Shown here piece after piece: positions 6,520-16,000 of a DNA stretch of 34,442 nucleotides. The DNA comes from Candidatus Kapaibacterium sp. (lineage in GTDB: Bacteria > Bacteroidota > Ignavibacteria > Palsa-1295), in NCBI GenBank assembly GCA_017882165.1, contig JADGPZ010000015.1, positions 1 to 34,442 on the forward strand, given 5' to 3'. The position numbers and the translations under genes were made by a program. The notes beneath the pieces are model-generated. The model was given only the letters and a program-made list of their open reading frames with translations. It searched no databases and was not told the DNA's origin. Every line of letters begins with the position of its first letter. The stretch's first letter is position 1.

Positions 6520-9267
6520 ATGAAGCATTTGAAGACCTCAGTCCTGATCGCTGGTATTTTGTCCATTTTGGTTTTTTCCGCTCGCCCGGGTTTCGCGCAA
6601 GGCGGATTTACGACCACGGTTCAGCAATTCCGTGGGATCGGTGGAACGGCACTCGCCGAGCAGGCGCTCGGGCAGGATTTCTGGTTCGCGCCGATTGAGT
6701 CGTATGGTAACGATACAACCAGCGGGTCATACTATCTCCTCTACGTTACTTCACCGGATACCGGGTTTGTGAACGTTCAACTCGGTTCGAGTGGTGCGTC
6801 GTATGGCTTCAGAGTCCTGCCACTTCGTGACACAACGGTCCTCATTCCACTCAGCTGGATCGTCCGTTCGAGCGGGAAAGTTGAAAACAAAGGAATCCAC
6901 GTCTGGTCGAACGTCCCGCTGACATGCCATGTCATGTCTCACAATCCCTACACATCCGATGGAACGTACATCATTCCAACCATGAGCTGGGGGACCGAGT
7001 ATGTCGTGGCAGGGTATAGTGCTCTCTTTGAGAGCTCTGGAAGTTATGTGTACGACATCCCATCTGAATTTTCAATCGTCGCGAGCCATGACAACACGTA
7101 CGTGACGATCACTCCATCGACCGATTTTCGAGTGGAGTCTACAAACAGCGCATGCTGCAGTTGCTTGTTTGCCTCCATAGGGATACCATTTACAATCATC
7201 TTGAATCGAGGCGATGCGGTTCAATTCAAAACGACATGTACGCAAGATTGCGACAACACCGATGTCACAGGTACGGTTATCACTTCGAATTATTCCGTCG
7301 GTGTGATCGGCGGTTCGCAGTGCCCCAACATCCCATGCGATTTCCCCTACTGCGATCACGTCTGCCACATGCTGCCCCCGATTTCATCATGGGGCAAAAC
7401 GTATTACAGCGTACCATTCTATCAGCCGGTCGGCATGCCACAATCGCACAATGCAAGTACGTTCCTCGTCATTGCGACCAAGCCCGGACAGATTATCCGG
7501 CGTTATGATAGCGATCGTCAGCAAGACGAGGTCCATTTTTTGGCATCGGGCAAGTACGACTATTATTGGCGGAACGACATCAATCAGGCAAGCAGGTGGA
7601 CTTCCGATACCGCCTTCCTGCTCGTGCAATACATGAACAGCAGTACTTATCCTGATAACGCCCCAGGCTCGGGCGATCCGTCCGAAGTCGTACTGCCACC
7701 CATCGAGCAATTCACCAAGAGCGTCCTCTTCCAGACGGCAACAGCAACCGGCAAACAGACGCCATTCGCGAATTATGTGAATATCGTTGCAAAAGTGGGC
7801 GATAAGAATGTGATGCTCGATGGCGCTCATCTCACATCACCGAGTATCGTCCTTGATGGTAATTATGTTGGTTATCGAGCAGCAAAGGTCGCAGCCGGTG
7901 CGCACACCGTGACGTCCGATTGGGGTGTAGGAGTCTACTGCTATGGGTACGGCTATGATGAGTCATACTCGTGGGCAGGCTCCATTGGAAATGCTTCTAA
8001 ACTGAGTGCTATTCAGGATTCCATTCCGCCAATCGCAGTTGTCGGTGCGAGCGCATGTCAGTCAATCCATGTAACGGTGAGCGATACCGGAAAGACCGCA
8101 TCCAAACTGACACGACCAACCGTTGACACCGCTCTAAACATCACGTGTACGATCGACCCACTTTGGGTAGCAGGCGATAGCGTGCTATACTATGATGCGA
8201 TCGTCATTGATCCTTCAAAAAGCGCATTGCTTCGAATTAGCGTCTATGATCTGGCCGGCAACTGGACAACGATACGAACAACCTACACACCGACATCAGC
8301 AGGACGGATCGGACCGTTTCGCCAGTCCTTCCGCTCGGGGGATACCTCAACATGCACTTACAGCTACGATACGATCCTCAATACTGGCGTTGGATCGTTC
8401 TCGTTTACGGGATTGAAACTTGCACGAGGCAATCAAGGCTTTTCGATCGACAGCGCAGTAACGACTCCACTCGCGCAAGGCGAGTCGCGACTCATCAAGC
8501 TCTGTTACCGCCCGTTCACGTCCCAACAAATGACCGATACGCTGGAATTGACTTCGGCGTGTGGGCCGATGCTCTCCATTCTTTACGGCTCCATCATTAT
8601 CGGCGGTGGGGATACCGGGCATGGGGGGTTGACTGATTTCATTATCACGGATCACGATTTCGGCACAACGATGCTCGGCGATACCGTCTTCGGTTCTGCC
8701 TTCATCATCAATCGATCGACGTTCGACCCGATCCAAATCGATTCGATCTGGTTAGACAATCCGTGGAATTTTCAGATTCAACCAAACCAGACTGGGCACG
8801 TCGCGCCACCGAAATTTTCGATCCCACTCAACGGCACTGACACCGTGCAATTCCAATTCCAGACGCAACGCCTCTCCGGCACCGGACCGTACGAAGTGAA
8901 ATGGCACGCGCTTAGCCGCGCAATTATTGGGCTGGGTGAGAAAGGAATTCGAACTGGCAAACTCACAGCGTTCGTGACTGCACCGCCAGCAAGCGTCGCG
9001 CGAACAGCGCCGACCCCGATGGCGCTTACGGTTTCGCCGAATCCAGCGCAGAATGAGATCGAGCTGCTTATTTCCGGAGCCATCGACCCTGCGCTGCAAG
9101 TCCTTCTGCTCGATGTTTTAGGTCGCACGGTATCCCTCCCACCGGCCCCTCTCGCGGCGGAAGGGGTCGTGCAGCTGGATGTCTCTGGCGTGAGCGATGG
9201 CGTCTATTACCTGAGAGTATCCGCGAAGGACGGCCACGCGATGCGGCGAATCGTGATCCAGCGATAA
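6520..9267 (+). CDS. Secreted IgGFc-binding-like protein with T9SS sorting domain
   Basis: This 915-residue surface protein has a signal peptide (MKHLKTSVLIAGILSILVFSA...GFAQ). Residues about 30-500 match the IgGFc-binding N-terminal family: 'GQDFWFAPIESY', 'VNVQLGSSG', 'IPTMSWGTEYVVAGY', 'SEFSIVASHDNTYVTITPS', 'LPPISSWGKTYY', 'GVGVYCYGYG'. A cysteine-rich insert sits near residues 210-290 (CCSC, CTQDC, CPNIPCDFPYC). After residue 600, two Ig-like 'choice-of-anchor/ASPM-SPD2' style repeats follow ('FSFTGLKLARGNQGFSI', 'DFGTTMLGDTVFGSAFI'). The last 85 residues are a T9SS sorting domain ('VSPNPAQNEIEL', 'VLLLDVLGRTV', 'GVYYLRV...RRIVIQR'). It should be exported and anchored or released by the type IX system, with a probable adhesive role. 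TAGGAG lies at a good distance before the ATG. Related to the tandem pair at 21498-25852. Confidence 0.85.
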   Translation: MKHLKTSVLIAGILSILVFSARPGFAQGGFTTTVQQFRGIGGTALAEQALGQDFWFAPIESYGNDTTSGSYYLLYVTSPDTGFVNVQLGSSGASYGFRVLPLRDTTVLIPLSWIVRSSGKVENKGIHVWSNVPLTCHVMSHNPYTSDGTYIIPTMSWGTEYVVAGYSALFESSGSYVYDIPSEFSIVASHDNTYVTITPSTDFRVESTNSACCSCLFASIGIPFTIILNRGDAVQFKTTCTQDCDNTDVTGTVITSNYSVGVIGGSQCPNIPCDFPYCDHVCHMLPPISSWGKTYYSVPFYQPVGMPQSHNASTFLVIATKPGQIIRRYDSDRQQDEVHFLASGKYDYYWRNDINQASRWTSDTAFLLVQYMNSSTYPDNAPGSGDPSEVVLPPIEQFTKSVLFQTATATGKQTPFANYVNIVAKVGDKNVMLDGAHLTSPSIVLDGNYVGYRAAKVAAGAHTVTSDWGVGVYCYGYGYDESYSWAGSIGNASKLSAIQDSIPPIAVVGASACQSIHVTVSDTGKTASKLTRPTVDTALNITCTIDPLWVAGDSVLYYDAIVIDPSKSALLRISVYDLAGNWTTIRTTYTPTSAGRIGPFRQSFRSGDTSTCTYSYDTILNTGVGSFSFTGLKLARGNQGFSIDSAVTTPLAQGESRLIKLCYRPFTSQQMTDTLELTSACGPMLSILYGSIIIGGGDTGHGGLTDFIITDHDFGTTMLGDTVFGSAFIINRSTFDPIQIDSIWLDNPWNFQIQPNQTGHVAPPKFSIPLNGTDTVQFQFQTQRLSGTGPYEVKWHALSRAIIGLGEKGIRTGKLTAFVTAPPASVARTAPTPMALTVSPNPAQNEIELLISGAIDPALQVLLLDVLGRTVSLPPAPLAAEGVVQLDVSGVSDGVYYLRVSAKDGHAMRRIVIQR

Positions 9268-9281
9268 ATACCGCTTCGGTT

Positions 9282-9385
9282 GTCCTCCCCGCGAAATGCC
9301 TGCCCTCGACCTGATCGGGGGCGGGGATGCAGGTTCGAGTCTCGGTGTGCTTCGGGGCCTGGATTCCCGCTTTTGCGGGAATGAC
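9282..9385. repeat. IPAKAGIQ/dRS3-like intergenic repeat element
   Basis: A 104-base element is bounded by imperfect 15-base inverted ends (GTCCTCCCCGCGAAA ... TTTTGCGGGAATGAC, 12/15 complementary). The right end forms a perfect 8-bp hairpin ATTCCCGC-TTTT-GCGGGAAT (9363-9382), matching the ATTCCC-N8-GGGAAT signature described for Neisseria dRS3. The minus strand reads 'VIPAKAGIQ', the familiar spurious peptide of this repeat class in many genomes. It begins 15 bases after the stop of the IgGFc-like gene and could also act in RNA 3' end formation. Confidence 0.7.
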
Positions 9386-9457
9386 AAAGAGAGAGTCGGC
9401 AAATATCCATCCCCTTGACTTTGCCCCTGGCATTTCGTAAGTTTGCCACTGTTCCGT

Positions 9458-9497
9458 GTGAGATCACCGGCCAGCGACCACGCTTGGCTGATCTCAC
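9458..9497. repeat. Palindromic repeat copy 1 (GTGAGATCA...TGATCTCAC)
   Basis: A bulged hairpin: GAGATCA, bulge CCG, GCCA-GCG, loop ACCA, CGC, bulge T, TGGC, TGATCTC, with outer bases extending the arms to GTGAGATCA/TGATCTCAC. Bases 9458-9495 match 13603-13640 on the opposite strand at 37 of 38 positions. This copy lies in the spacer ahead of the DUF1761 gene. The other lies within the S8 peptidase coding sequence. Confidence 0.75.
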
Positions 9498-9529
9498 TCT
9501 GTTCGATTCACTTCAAACGAAATCTCACA

Positions 9530-9931
9530 ATGGCAAACATCAACGTGTTGGCAGTCCTTGTTGCAGCGCTCGCGTATTTCTTTTTTGGCTCGCTGTGGTA
9601 TCAGGTTCTCTTTCGCAAGCTGTGGGCGCGCGAATCCGGGATCAGCATGGATAACCCGCCGAAGGGCGCCGCGATGATGAAGATGATGCTGAAGAGCTTC
9701 ATGGGCAATCTTCTCTCCGCGCTCGCGATCGCGATGCTGTTGAATTACGCCCATGGCGGTGGTTGTGTCCGCTCGATGGAGATCGCGGCCGTCGCGGCGC
9801 TCGGCGTTTCCGGTGGTTCGCTCTGGATCAACTACAACTGGCACAACAAATCGAGATTGCTCTGGATGATCGATACCGGTTACACCATGATCGGCTGCGC
9901 GCTCGCCGCCGCCATCATCGGAACCTGGTAA
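9530..9931 (+). CDS. DUF1761 family small membrane protein
   Basis: This 133-residue protein has four hydrophobic segments and the DUF1761 pattern: 'VLAVLVAALAYFFFGSLWYQVLF' at the start, a cytoplasmic stretch with 'NPPKGAAMMKMMLKSF', then three more helices ending 'WMIDTGYTMIGCALAAAIIGTW'. Function is unknown for the family; it is an inner-membrane protein. The ORF track extends 29 codons upstream, but that extension runs through the palindromic repeat. The ATG at 9530 (MANINVLAVL) begins exactly where family similarity does and is preferred. It is convergent with aat. Confidence 0.82.
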   Translation: MANINVLAVLVAALAYFFFGSLWYQVLFRKLWARESGISMDNPPKGAAMMKMMLKSFMGNLLSALAIAMLLNYAHGGGCVRSMEIAAVAALGVSGGSLWINYNWHNKSRLLWMIDTGYTMIGCALAAAIIGTW

Positions 9932-9962
9932 TCCGTCGAGGAAATCTGGTAAGCTGTCGCGC

Positions 9963-10568
9963 TCAGAAGGTGGTCTGGATCGATGCCGCCTTCTGAAAGG
10001 CTTCAAGATACTCCGCCTGCCCGCACTCGTACAATCCGAACTGTTTCAAGTGCGGGCTTGGCGCTTGCGCATCCAAAAGCTCGAAGCCACGTGCGCGCAG
10101 GTGTTCCACCAAATGCACGAGCGCGATTTGCGAAGCATACGGCTGCCGCGAGAACATCGACTCGCCGCAGAACGCCCCGCCGAATGTTAGCCCATACAGA
10201 CCACCGGCCAGCTCTCCGCTTCGCCATACTTCGACGGTGTGGACGTGCCCCTGATCGAAGAGCGTGAGGTAATGATCGATGAGTTCATCCGAAAGCCAGA
10301 GTTCGTAGGCTGGCAGCACTCCGAACCGTGAGCACGCATTCAACACTTCGCGCGGCGCAGTGTCGAATGTTACCTTGTAGTCCCCTCGCTTTAGGATTTG
10401 CCTGAGCGATCGGCGGACCGTAAACCGCTCGTCGAGCGGCATGATACCGCGAGCCTGGTAAGCATAGAAGCCGATCTCTCCACCCTCCAGCGCCATGGGA
10501 AAGAGACCCTGATGGTAGCCATTCAGGATCACTTCCGGCGTGACGTATTGATTGCTTGGGTGTCTCAC
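9963..10568 (-). CDS. aat: Leucyl/phenylalanyl-tRNA--protein transferase
   Basis: This 201-residue enzyme adds Leu or Phe from charged tRNA to proteins with N-terminal Arg/Lys, marking them for the ClpS/ClpAP N-end-rule pathway in the cytoplasm. The signature block is intact: 'HTVEVWRSGELAGGLYGLTFGGAFCGESMFSRQPYASQIALVHL', then 'GFELLDAQAPSPHLKQFG'. The N-terminal 'TPEVILNGYHQGLFPMA' also fits, and length is within the family range. The first usable start is a GTG at 10568; the next methionine (residue 25) is inside conserved sequence. This GTG abuts a tandem repeat array of CGAGTAA units, which therefore forms the 5' leader. The neighbouring vWA-OmpA gene lies 54 bases upstream on the same strand, so read-through is possible. 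Confidence 0.93.
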   Translation of the reverse strand: MRHPSNQYVTPEVILNGYHQGLFPMALEGGEIGFYAYQARGIMPLDERFTVRRSLRQILKRGDYKVTFDTAPREVLNACSRFGVLPAYELWLSDELIDHYLTLFDQGHVHTVEVWRSGELAGGLYGLTFGGAFCGESMFSRQPYASQIALVHLVEHLRARGFELLDAQAPSPHLKQFGLYECGQAEYLEAFQKAASIQTTF

Positions 10569-10617
10569 GAGTAACGAGTAACGAGTAACGAGAAGAATTG
10601 CTCGTTACTCATTACTG
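10569..10617. repeat. CGAGTAA tandem array with perfect 10-bp hairpin
   Basis: CGAGTAA is repeated three times in a row on the plus strand, running into the inverted repeat GAGTAACGAG (10583-10592) / CTCGTTACTC (10601-10610) with an 8-base loop and a trailing ATTACT. It fills almost the whole gap between the vWA-OmpA gene and aat. The same word array recurs at 18497-18560. The hairpin could end vWA-OmpA transcription, but no T-tract follows. Confidence 0.75.
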
Positions 10618-10622
10618 ATAAA

Positions 10623-11963
10623 TTATTTCGATAAGATCAGAAACTCGATCCTGCGATTCAGCCTTCGTCCGGCTTCGTTTGCATTGGAGCCGATCGGCCG
10701 GGTCGAGCCATAGCCGAGCGTCTCGATCCGGTCCGGCGCGATGCCGCTTTGCATCAGATACCGCTTGACCGCGACCGCTCGCTCGCCGGAAAGCTTCCAA
10801 TTTAGATCCTGCACTCCCGTTGAATCCGCGTGTCCCTCGATCCGAATGCGCATCGAAGCCCTGACGTGCATGAGCCGGACGACGCGCTCCAGCTCAGGAA
10901 TAAACTCGTTCACCAACTGTGTCTGGTTCGGAGCGAACTGCAAATCTTCGAATACAAATCGCCGGCCCGGCTCCATGGCCAGCAACTTGCGGGTGGCCAG
11001 AGGCGAATGGTCCTCGGCGCGTAGCAGGTCAATCCGCACCGAGTCCGGCGCAAGTGTGGACTGCGATAGGTAGCGCAACGCATAAAGGCTTGTGATGCTG
11101 CTCGCCATGTCCGCAATCGTTGTTGCGAACGATTGCCCAAGATCGAAGCTTGCACCTTCTGTCAGCCCGGCCATGTCGTGGTACTCGGGATACTCGGGCG
11201 GCGTGACCGTGAGCAGCCGCACTTCGCGCTCGTAGAGCCAATCGCCCATGGACTTCAGTGTAAAATCGGTCGTTCCATCGCCCTGCTCGCCTTGCAGGTG
11301 GCACTGCGCGTCTGTAATCAGCACCGCCAACCGGAGCGCGATCGGCCGGAGTGGCATCTTGTCGATGGCGTGCAGGCCTTCGAGCGCATTCTCCTTCGGA
11401 TCGCCGCCGCCTTCGGCATGGATCACACCGACCCACTTCTCGAATTCACTCACATCATCGGTCGTGGTCGGACTGATCCATTCGATGATGTCGCTAAAGC
11501 GGATGAGCCCCAGTCGGAAGTCGAATCCATGCTCCCGGAGTAACTCGGCGAAGCGGTCCAGGTTGTCTTTGACGTTATCGATCACATCTCCCATCGAAGC
11601 CGTCTGATCGATCACGAAGACAATGTCAATCGGCACGCGGTTCTCGCCGCTGACAAGGTCGAGCGAGAGGATCGGCCGCTGCTCGCCATTTTCAACGACA
11701 ATCATGTCCTCCTTGCGGAGCGTGCGGATAAACTCACTCCGAGGGTTGACGGCCGAAAAGATCACGCCCAACTCGGGAAAATGCGTGATGTCCACGTTCT
11801 TGATGGTAAAGAGCGCATTGCCCTGGACCGATTGGAGCCCGATCCTTGCCGCGTCTCGGCTGGCAGCACTCCGGCGTTTCTCGATGCCGTGACCCGGCTG
11901 CCCAATTGCGGTTGAGCTTGTGAAGAGGAGTATGAAAGATAGTGCAATCGCTCGAAAGTACAT
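10623..11963 (-). CDS. Envelope protein with vWA domain and OmpA-like C-terminus
   Basis: 446 residues from the ATG at 11963, chosen over the track start (12206) because it begins a clean signal peptide, MYFRAIALSFILLFTSSTAIGQ. After a beta-rich region ('FTIKNVDITHFPELGVIFSAV') comes a von Willebrand A domain with the metal-site motif in 'VFVIDQTASMGDV' and 'LITDAQCH'. The C-terminal 120 residues form an OmpA-like peptidoglycan-binding domain: 'LQFAPNQTQL', 'IEGHADSTGVQDLNWKLSGERA', 'GYGSTRPIGSNANEAGRRLNRRIEF'. It probably sits in the periplasm tethered to peptidoglycan, binding protein partners through the vWA face. It is divergent from the lipoprotein gene, sharing a 109-base promoter region. 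Confidence 0.87.
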   Translation of the reverse strand: MYFRAIALSFILLFTSSTAIGQPGHGIEKRRSAASRDAARIGLQSVQGNALFTIKNVDITHFPELGVIFSAVNPRSEFIRTLRKEDMIVVENGEQRPILSLDLVSGENRVPIDIVFVIDQTASMGDVIDNVKDNLDRFAELLREHGFDFRLGLIRFSDIIEWISPTTTDDVSEFEKWVGVIHAEGGGDPKENALEGLHAIDKMPLRPIALRLAVLITDAQCHLQGEQGDGTTDFTLKSMGDWLYEREVRLLTVTPPEYPEYHDMAGLTEGASFDLGQSFATTIADMASSITSLYALRYLSQSTLAPDSVRIDLLRAEDHSPLATRKLLAMEPGRRFVFEDLQFAPNQTQLVNEFIPELERVVRLMHVRASMRIRIEGHADSTGVQDLNWKLSGERAVAVKRYLMQSGIAPDRIETLGYGSTRPIGSNANEAGRRLNRRIEFLILSK

Positions 11964-12072
11964 TAAGCACCTAATCCTCCCGGGCGCTGGTTTTGTGCCC
12001 GCGATCCGCAATGAATCAAAAGGAATGCGTCGGAAGCAACGAGTATTGAGTGATTCGCGTTGTTTAACAGGT

Positions 12073-13008
12073 ATGCGCCTATCCTGGTCTTTGGTATTGC
12101 TATGGCTCGCGGCCACGCTTGCGGCAACACTCTTTGGATGCTCTGCATCGAACACGCCGCCACCAGTGGAAGCACCTCCTACACCCGCGCTCAAGTACCG
12201 CCTCACCGTTCAGAACCTCCGGCCTATCGACATGTCGTACGAGCAATACGTGCTCTGGCTACGAGCAAAGCGCGTGGGCGCGGGCCCTGACACAGCATGG
12301 ATCGCGCTTGCCCAAAAGTCTTGGCAGCTCGGAAAGGCGGGTGACGAGCTCATATTCAGCGGGTCGCTTCCACCATCGATTGTAGCCGACTCCGTCGACC
12401 GCGCGCTCCTGTCGATCGAGCCACTCACTATTCCGAGCACGCCATCGAGTATTCTGATTGACGTGAAAGTGCTCCGTGATACGGGAATTCTATCGACTGC
12501 CGACTCCAGCATCTTCGGTGATTATTCTCTTGCCGCAGGTTCCGCACTCTTCACAACTCGTTCAAGCGACACGAAACGCGCTCGGAATGAATTCTATCTG
12601 ATGCACATGGCGGCCACCGGCACGCCGACGACGAGCATCACTGGCCTTCCTCACGCACCGGCTGGCTGGATCTATGGACTGTGGGTCCTGGATAGCAGTT
12701 TCTTCCCGCCGCATCAGTTCTTGTATGGGTATTTCAGCAACTCAAACGGCCCGGATTCGAATGCAACGAACGCCTCCTACCCTTTCCCCGGCGGCTACAA
12801 TCCTGCGCCGCTCACCGATGGCGGCGCGAGGATCGTTGTGACTCTCGAACCGATGATTAGCTTCAACGGCCCCAAGCCGCACACACCCTCGCCCATCGAA
12901 ATCCTTTCATTGCAACTCCGGCGGTTCATCAGCTTCGGCGACACGATCCAGTTCAGTAACGTCTGGAGCGCGAGCGCACCCACCGGAACGCTGATTCTAT
13001 CGAAATAG
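12073..13008 (+). CDS. Lipoprotein with two anti-sigma-K-like beta domains
   Basis: 311 residues from the ATG at 12073, which begins a lipoprotein signal: MRLSWSLVLLWLAATLAATLFGC, with lipobox 'LFGC'. The longer track start would overlap the divergent vWA-OmpA gene. The mature part seems to repeat a beta fold. First half: 'YRLTVQNLRPIDMSYEQYVLWLRA...LIFSGSLPP...RALLSIEPLTIPSTPSSILIDVKVL'; second half: 'GWIYGLWVLDSS...ARIVVTLEPMISFNGPKPHTPSPIEILSLQL'. The 'Y..W' plus 'v.iEP....PS' pattern recalls the extracytoplasmic domain of RskA-type anti-sigma factors, but no sigma-binding region is present. Lipidation and envelope location are well supported; function is unknown. Convergent with the S8 peptidase, with a 9-base gap. 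Confidence 0.75.
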   Translation: MRLSWSLVLLWLAATLAATLFGCSASNTPPPVEAPPTPALKYRLTVQNLRPIDMSYEQYVLWLRAKRVGAGPDTAWIALAQKSWQLGKAGDELIFSGSLPPSIVADSVDRALLSIEPLTIPSTPSSILIDVKVLRDTGILSTADSSIFGDYSLAAGSALFTTRSSDTKRARNEFYLMHMAATGTPTTSITGLPHAPAGWIYGLWVLDSSFFPPHQFLYGYFSNSNGPDSNATNASYPFPGGYNPAPLTDGGARIVVTLEPMISFNGPKPHTPSPIEILSLQLRRFISFGDTIQFSNVWSASAPTGTLILSK

Positions 13009-13017
13009 CCGTGATAG

Positions 13018-16000
13018 TCACCACTCGATCGGAATCGTAACTACATCCTGCTCGCTCTTCCTGAATTCGAGTTGTCCGAACGGGCGGTAACCCGCCGGCA
13101 ACTCCGGAAGTGGCTTGGTCGACGTGAGTTGCAGCTCTTCCGTCTCAAACGGCGCGAGCCGAAACTGCGTCGATGAATGTCCTTCGGACGAGGGAGTGAG
13201 ATATTGCTCTGCTTTCAGGTACCGGAATTCGCGAATTCGCAAGTGCCAGCGATACGCGCGGTCGGGCAACGCCAGTCCGCCGCGAATGTACAGGAGATAG
13301 GGGGAACCCTCGGCCATGCTACGCATTGGCTGTGCGCTATGATCTGCTCCGGCTGACGAATCTCCTTCCTCTGCTGACTGGCCATCATCCATGTCCTCTT
13401 CATGGCTCACTGCGCCCTTACCTGTGAAGGTGACAGGGACGATCTTCTGCCGATAGTCGAATGCTGAATTGTAAATCGCACTTGAATCTGGCCGCAAGAC
13501 TTGGCATGCAATATCTGTAAACAGATTCCAGTCATCCGCTGGCATGGAAATATCGAAGACGACAGCCCGCTCGTCAGGTCCTGCGGCGAAGGGAAGCGTA
13601 AAGAGATCAGCCAAGCGTAGTCGCTGGCCGGTGATCTCACCGTCGCTCGCAACGATCACCGTGTCGATCGTTCGCTCGTAGCCGAGTACCATCGCTCCCG
13701 GCTGTGCTCCAAAACTTCTCTCGCAGGAGTTTGAAACAACCGCGCGAACCACAGGCTTCCTGTTCTGATCGAGATCGGTATGAATGGTAATATCCAGTGG
13801 TTGCAGTTCGATTGTGAGATCGACCGTCATACCCTGCTCATCTTCGGAAGCCATCGTGCGGGAGAGGTCAAGCTCCCAGATACCCTGCGTCAGATCGCGG
13901 CCACTCAAGAACTGCGTCACCGAACGCTGCGCACCACCACGATGGATCGAAATGCCAGAGAACTCGTGCCCTTCGTTATCGAACATGCGGCCCGTGCAAC
14001 CATTCTTCAAGTCTCGCGTGGACAGCGTGATCTTTGCCGATTTTATCCCCGGCGGAATCGCAAAGAACTCCCGCTCGACGCCTGATCCGCTTCCGCCAGG
14101 CGCAATCTTGATGTCTCGCAGACTCACACGATATTGATTCTCATCGCTAAACGTGTATGGGATAGCAATCGTATTCCAGAGTTCAAATCTCGACTCGGAT
14201 CGTGCGTGTTCGTGTCCCTTCTCGTAGCCCCAGATTCTGCCCGAATAAAGACCCGGCTTCTGCAATAGCTTCGCGTTGTACCGGACATCGACTGTCATCG
14301 CGCCCGATCCCCGCCGATACACGCTCGACTCGACGGGCATCATCCACGTTGCATCACTCACAAGATCGTACGCGTCCATCCCGAGCGCGCGCTGCCTCAC
14401 GCTGGCGGTGCTCGGCTCCTCCGGTTGAACGGTAAAGCTCTCGCGCTCGCCATCCGTTGGGAAATTTCCTGCGCGGAAGTAGGCCGCCGTGCCCATCTTG
14501 ACCGCCGATGAAGTCGCTGCTTGCACACGTACCGGAAGTGGTATAATTCCACCGCTTGCGGCGGTCCGCCGTTGCCAGCGCGAGAGCAGTTCGAATGCCG
14601 CCGGCACGTCAATCATGCCATACCCTTCATCGAGCGGTGTTGCGCCTTCGATGTGCTTCGCCGAGAGCATCATCGCACGTTTGATCTCGAACGCATTCGT
14701 CTGCCAGTCTGGAAAAGCCTGTTTCATCGCCGAGAGCAGCACCGCCGCACAGCCTGCGGTATAGGGCGAGGACATGCTCGTCCCGTTGTACCGGTCGCCA
14801 CCGACGTAGTCAGGCACGGTGCTGACCGCCGTACCCGGCGAGACAAGGTCCGGCTTTGCAAGTTCTCCGCCGCGAGAAGAGAAATCGAAAACGACCGGAT
14901 GATTGAGGTAGATACTATAAAGATCTCGCGCGGCATCATCCGGCAGCGCCGCGCCACTGGCAATCACCCGGTTGGCCGAACCGGGCAGACCAATGCTCGA
15001 AAGCCCCGGACCTTCATTGCCAGCCGAGACGCACACCGTCAGATTCGGCATCGCGGTGAGTAAACTGTCGAGCCACCGGTCCATCACGCTGCCTCCCTCC
15101 AACTCGTTGCCGATCCCAAAACTCATGTTGACAACGACTGGTTTTGGTTGGGATTTCGCCAATTCCGCCGCGAACTCGAATGCGTGCTGCATCGAACTGC
15201 TGACGGTGACGCCGCCCGCATTGTTATCCGCGAACTTGCACGCGATCACTTCCGCGCCGGGCGCGACGCCGTTGAACCCCGGCTCGTTATCGATGTCGTG
15301 ACCTGCCGCGATACCGGCCACATGCGTCCCATGGCTCCCATCATCGAAATAGACCGAAACGATTTTTCGCGCGGTATCGATATTCACCGCGCCCGTCAGA
15401 TGCTTGCCGCTGGATGCAGCCGAATCGGTCGAGTGAAATTCGAACGTGTCGAACCGCTCGTGGTAATTGGTGAGCTGCTTCTCGCCGCTGAGATCGCCAT
15501 CGCCATCCGAATCCACATAGGCGACCCAATGACCGGGTTGGTCCTGAAATACGAGCACGCCGAAACGATCGTTACCTCTGCCGTTGAAATTCAGATCGCC
15601 TAATCCATTCCGAAACCGCTTCTCCAGCAACACGCCGTAATAATACTGGCCGTCAACCGGCTGCGAAGAGAGCGTATGTAAGCCCTTCAGCAATATGGAC
15701 GACCCTTGATTCAGCCGCAGCACATCTCCATCGCGAATGGCCTCCGCAAAAGGGACATCGCCCGTGCCGGTGAAATCGCGAACATCAATTACTTTCCGAT
15801 GACCTTCGCTCGTCGTTAAGAGTCCCGGCACGCCCGGATCGACGCCCGTATCGAAGATCAGGACGATCACACCACGACCGTCATACGTCGGGTGCTCCCG
15901 CAAGAACGCATCCGTATGCGTTGCGCCCAGCGAGAGAAAACTCCACGCAGAATGTGTCGCGGACTTATCGGCAACGATTAGCGGCGGGGCGCTCGGACTC

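Noticed and set aside
9068-9433. Minus-strand ORFs containing 'VIPAKAGIQ'
   Set aside because: This peptide is the well known false translation of a repeat element, here 9282-9385, not a gene.
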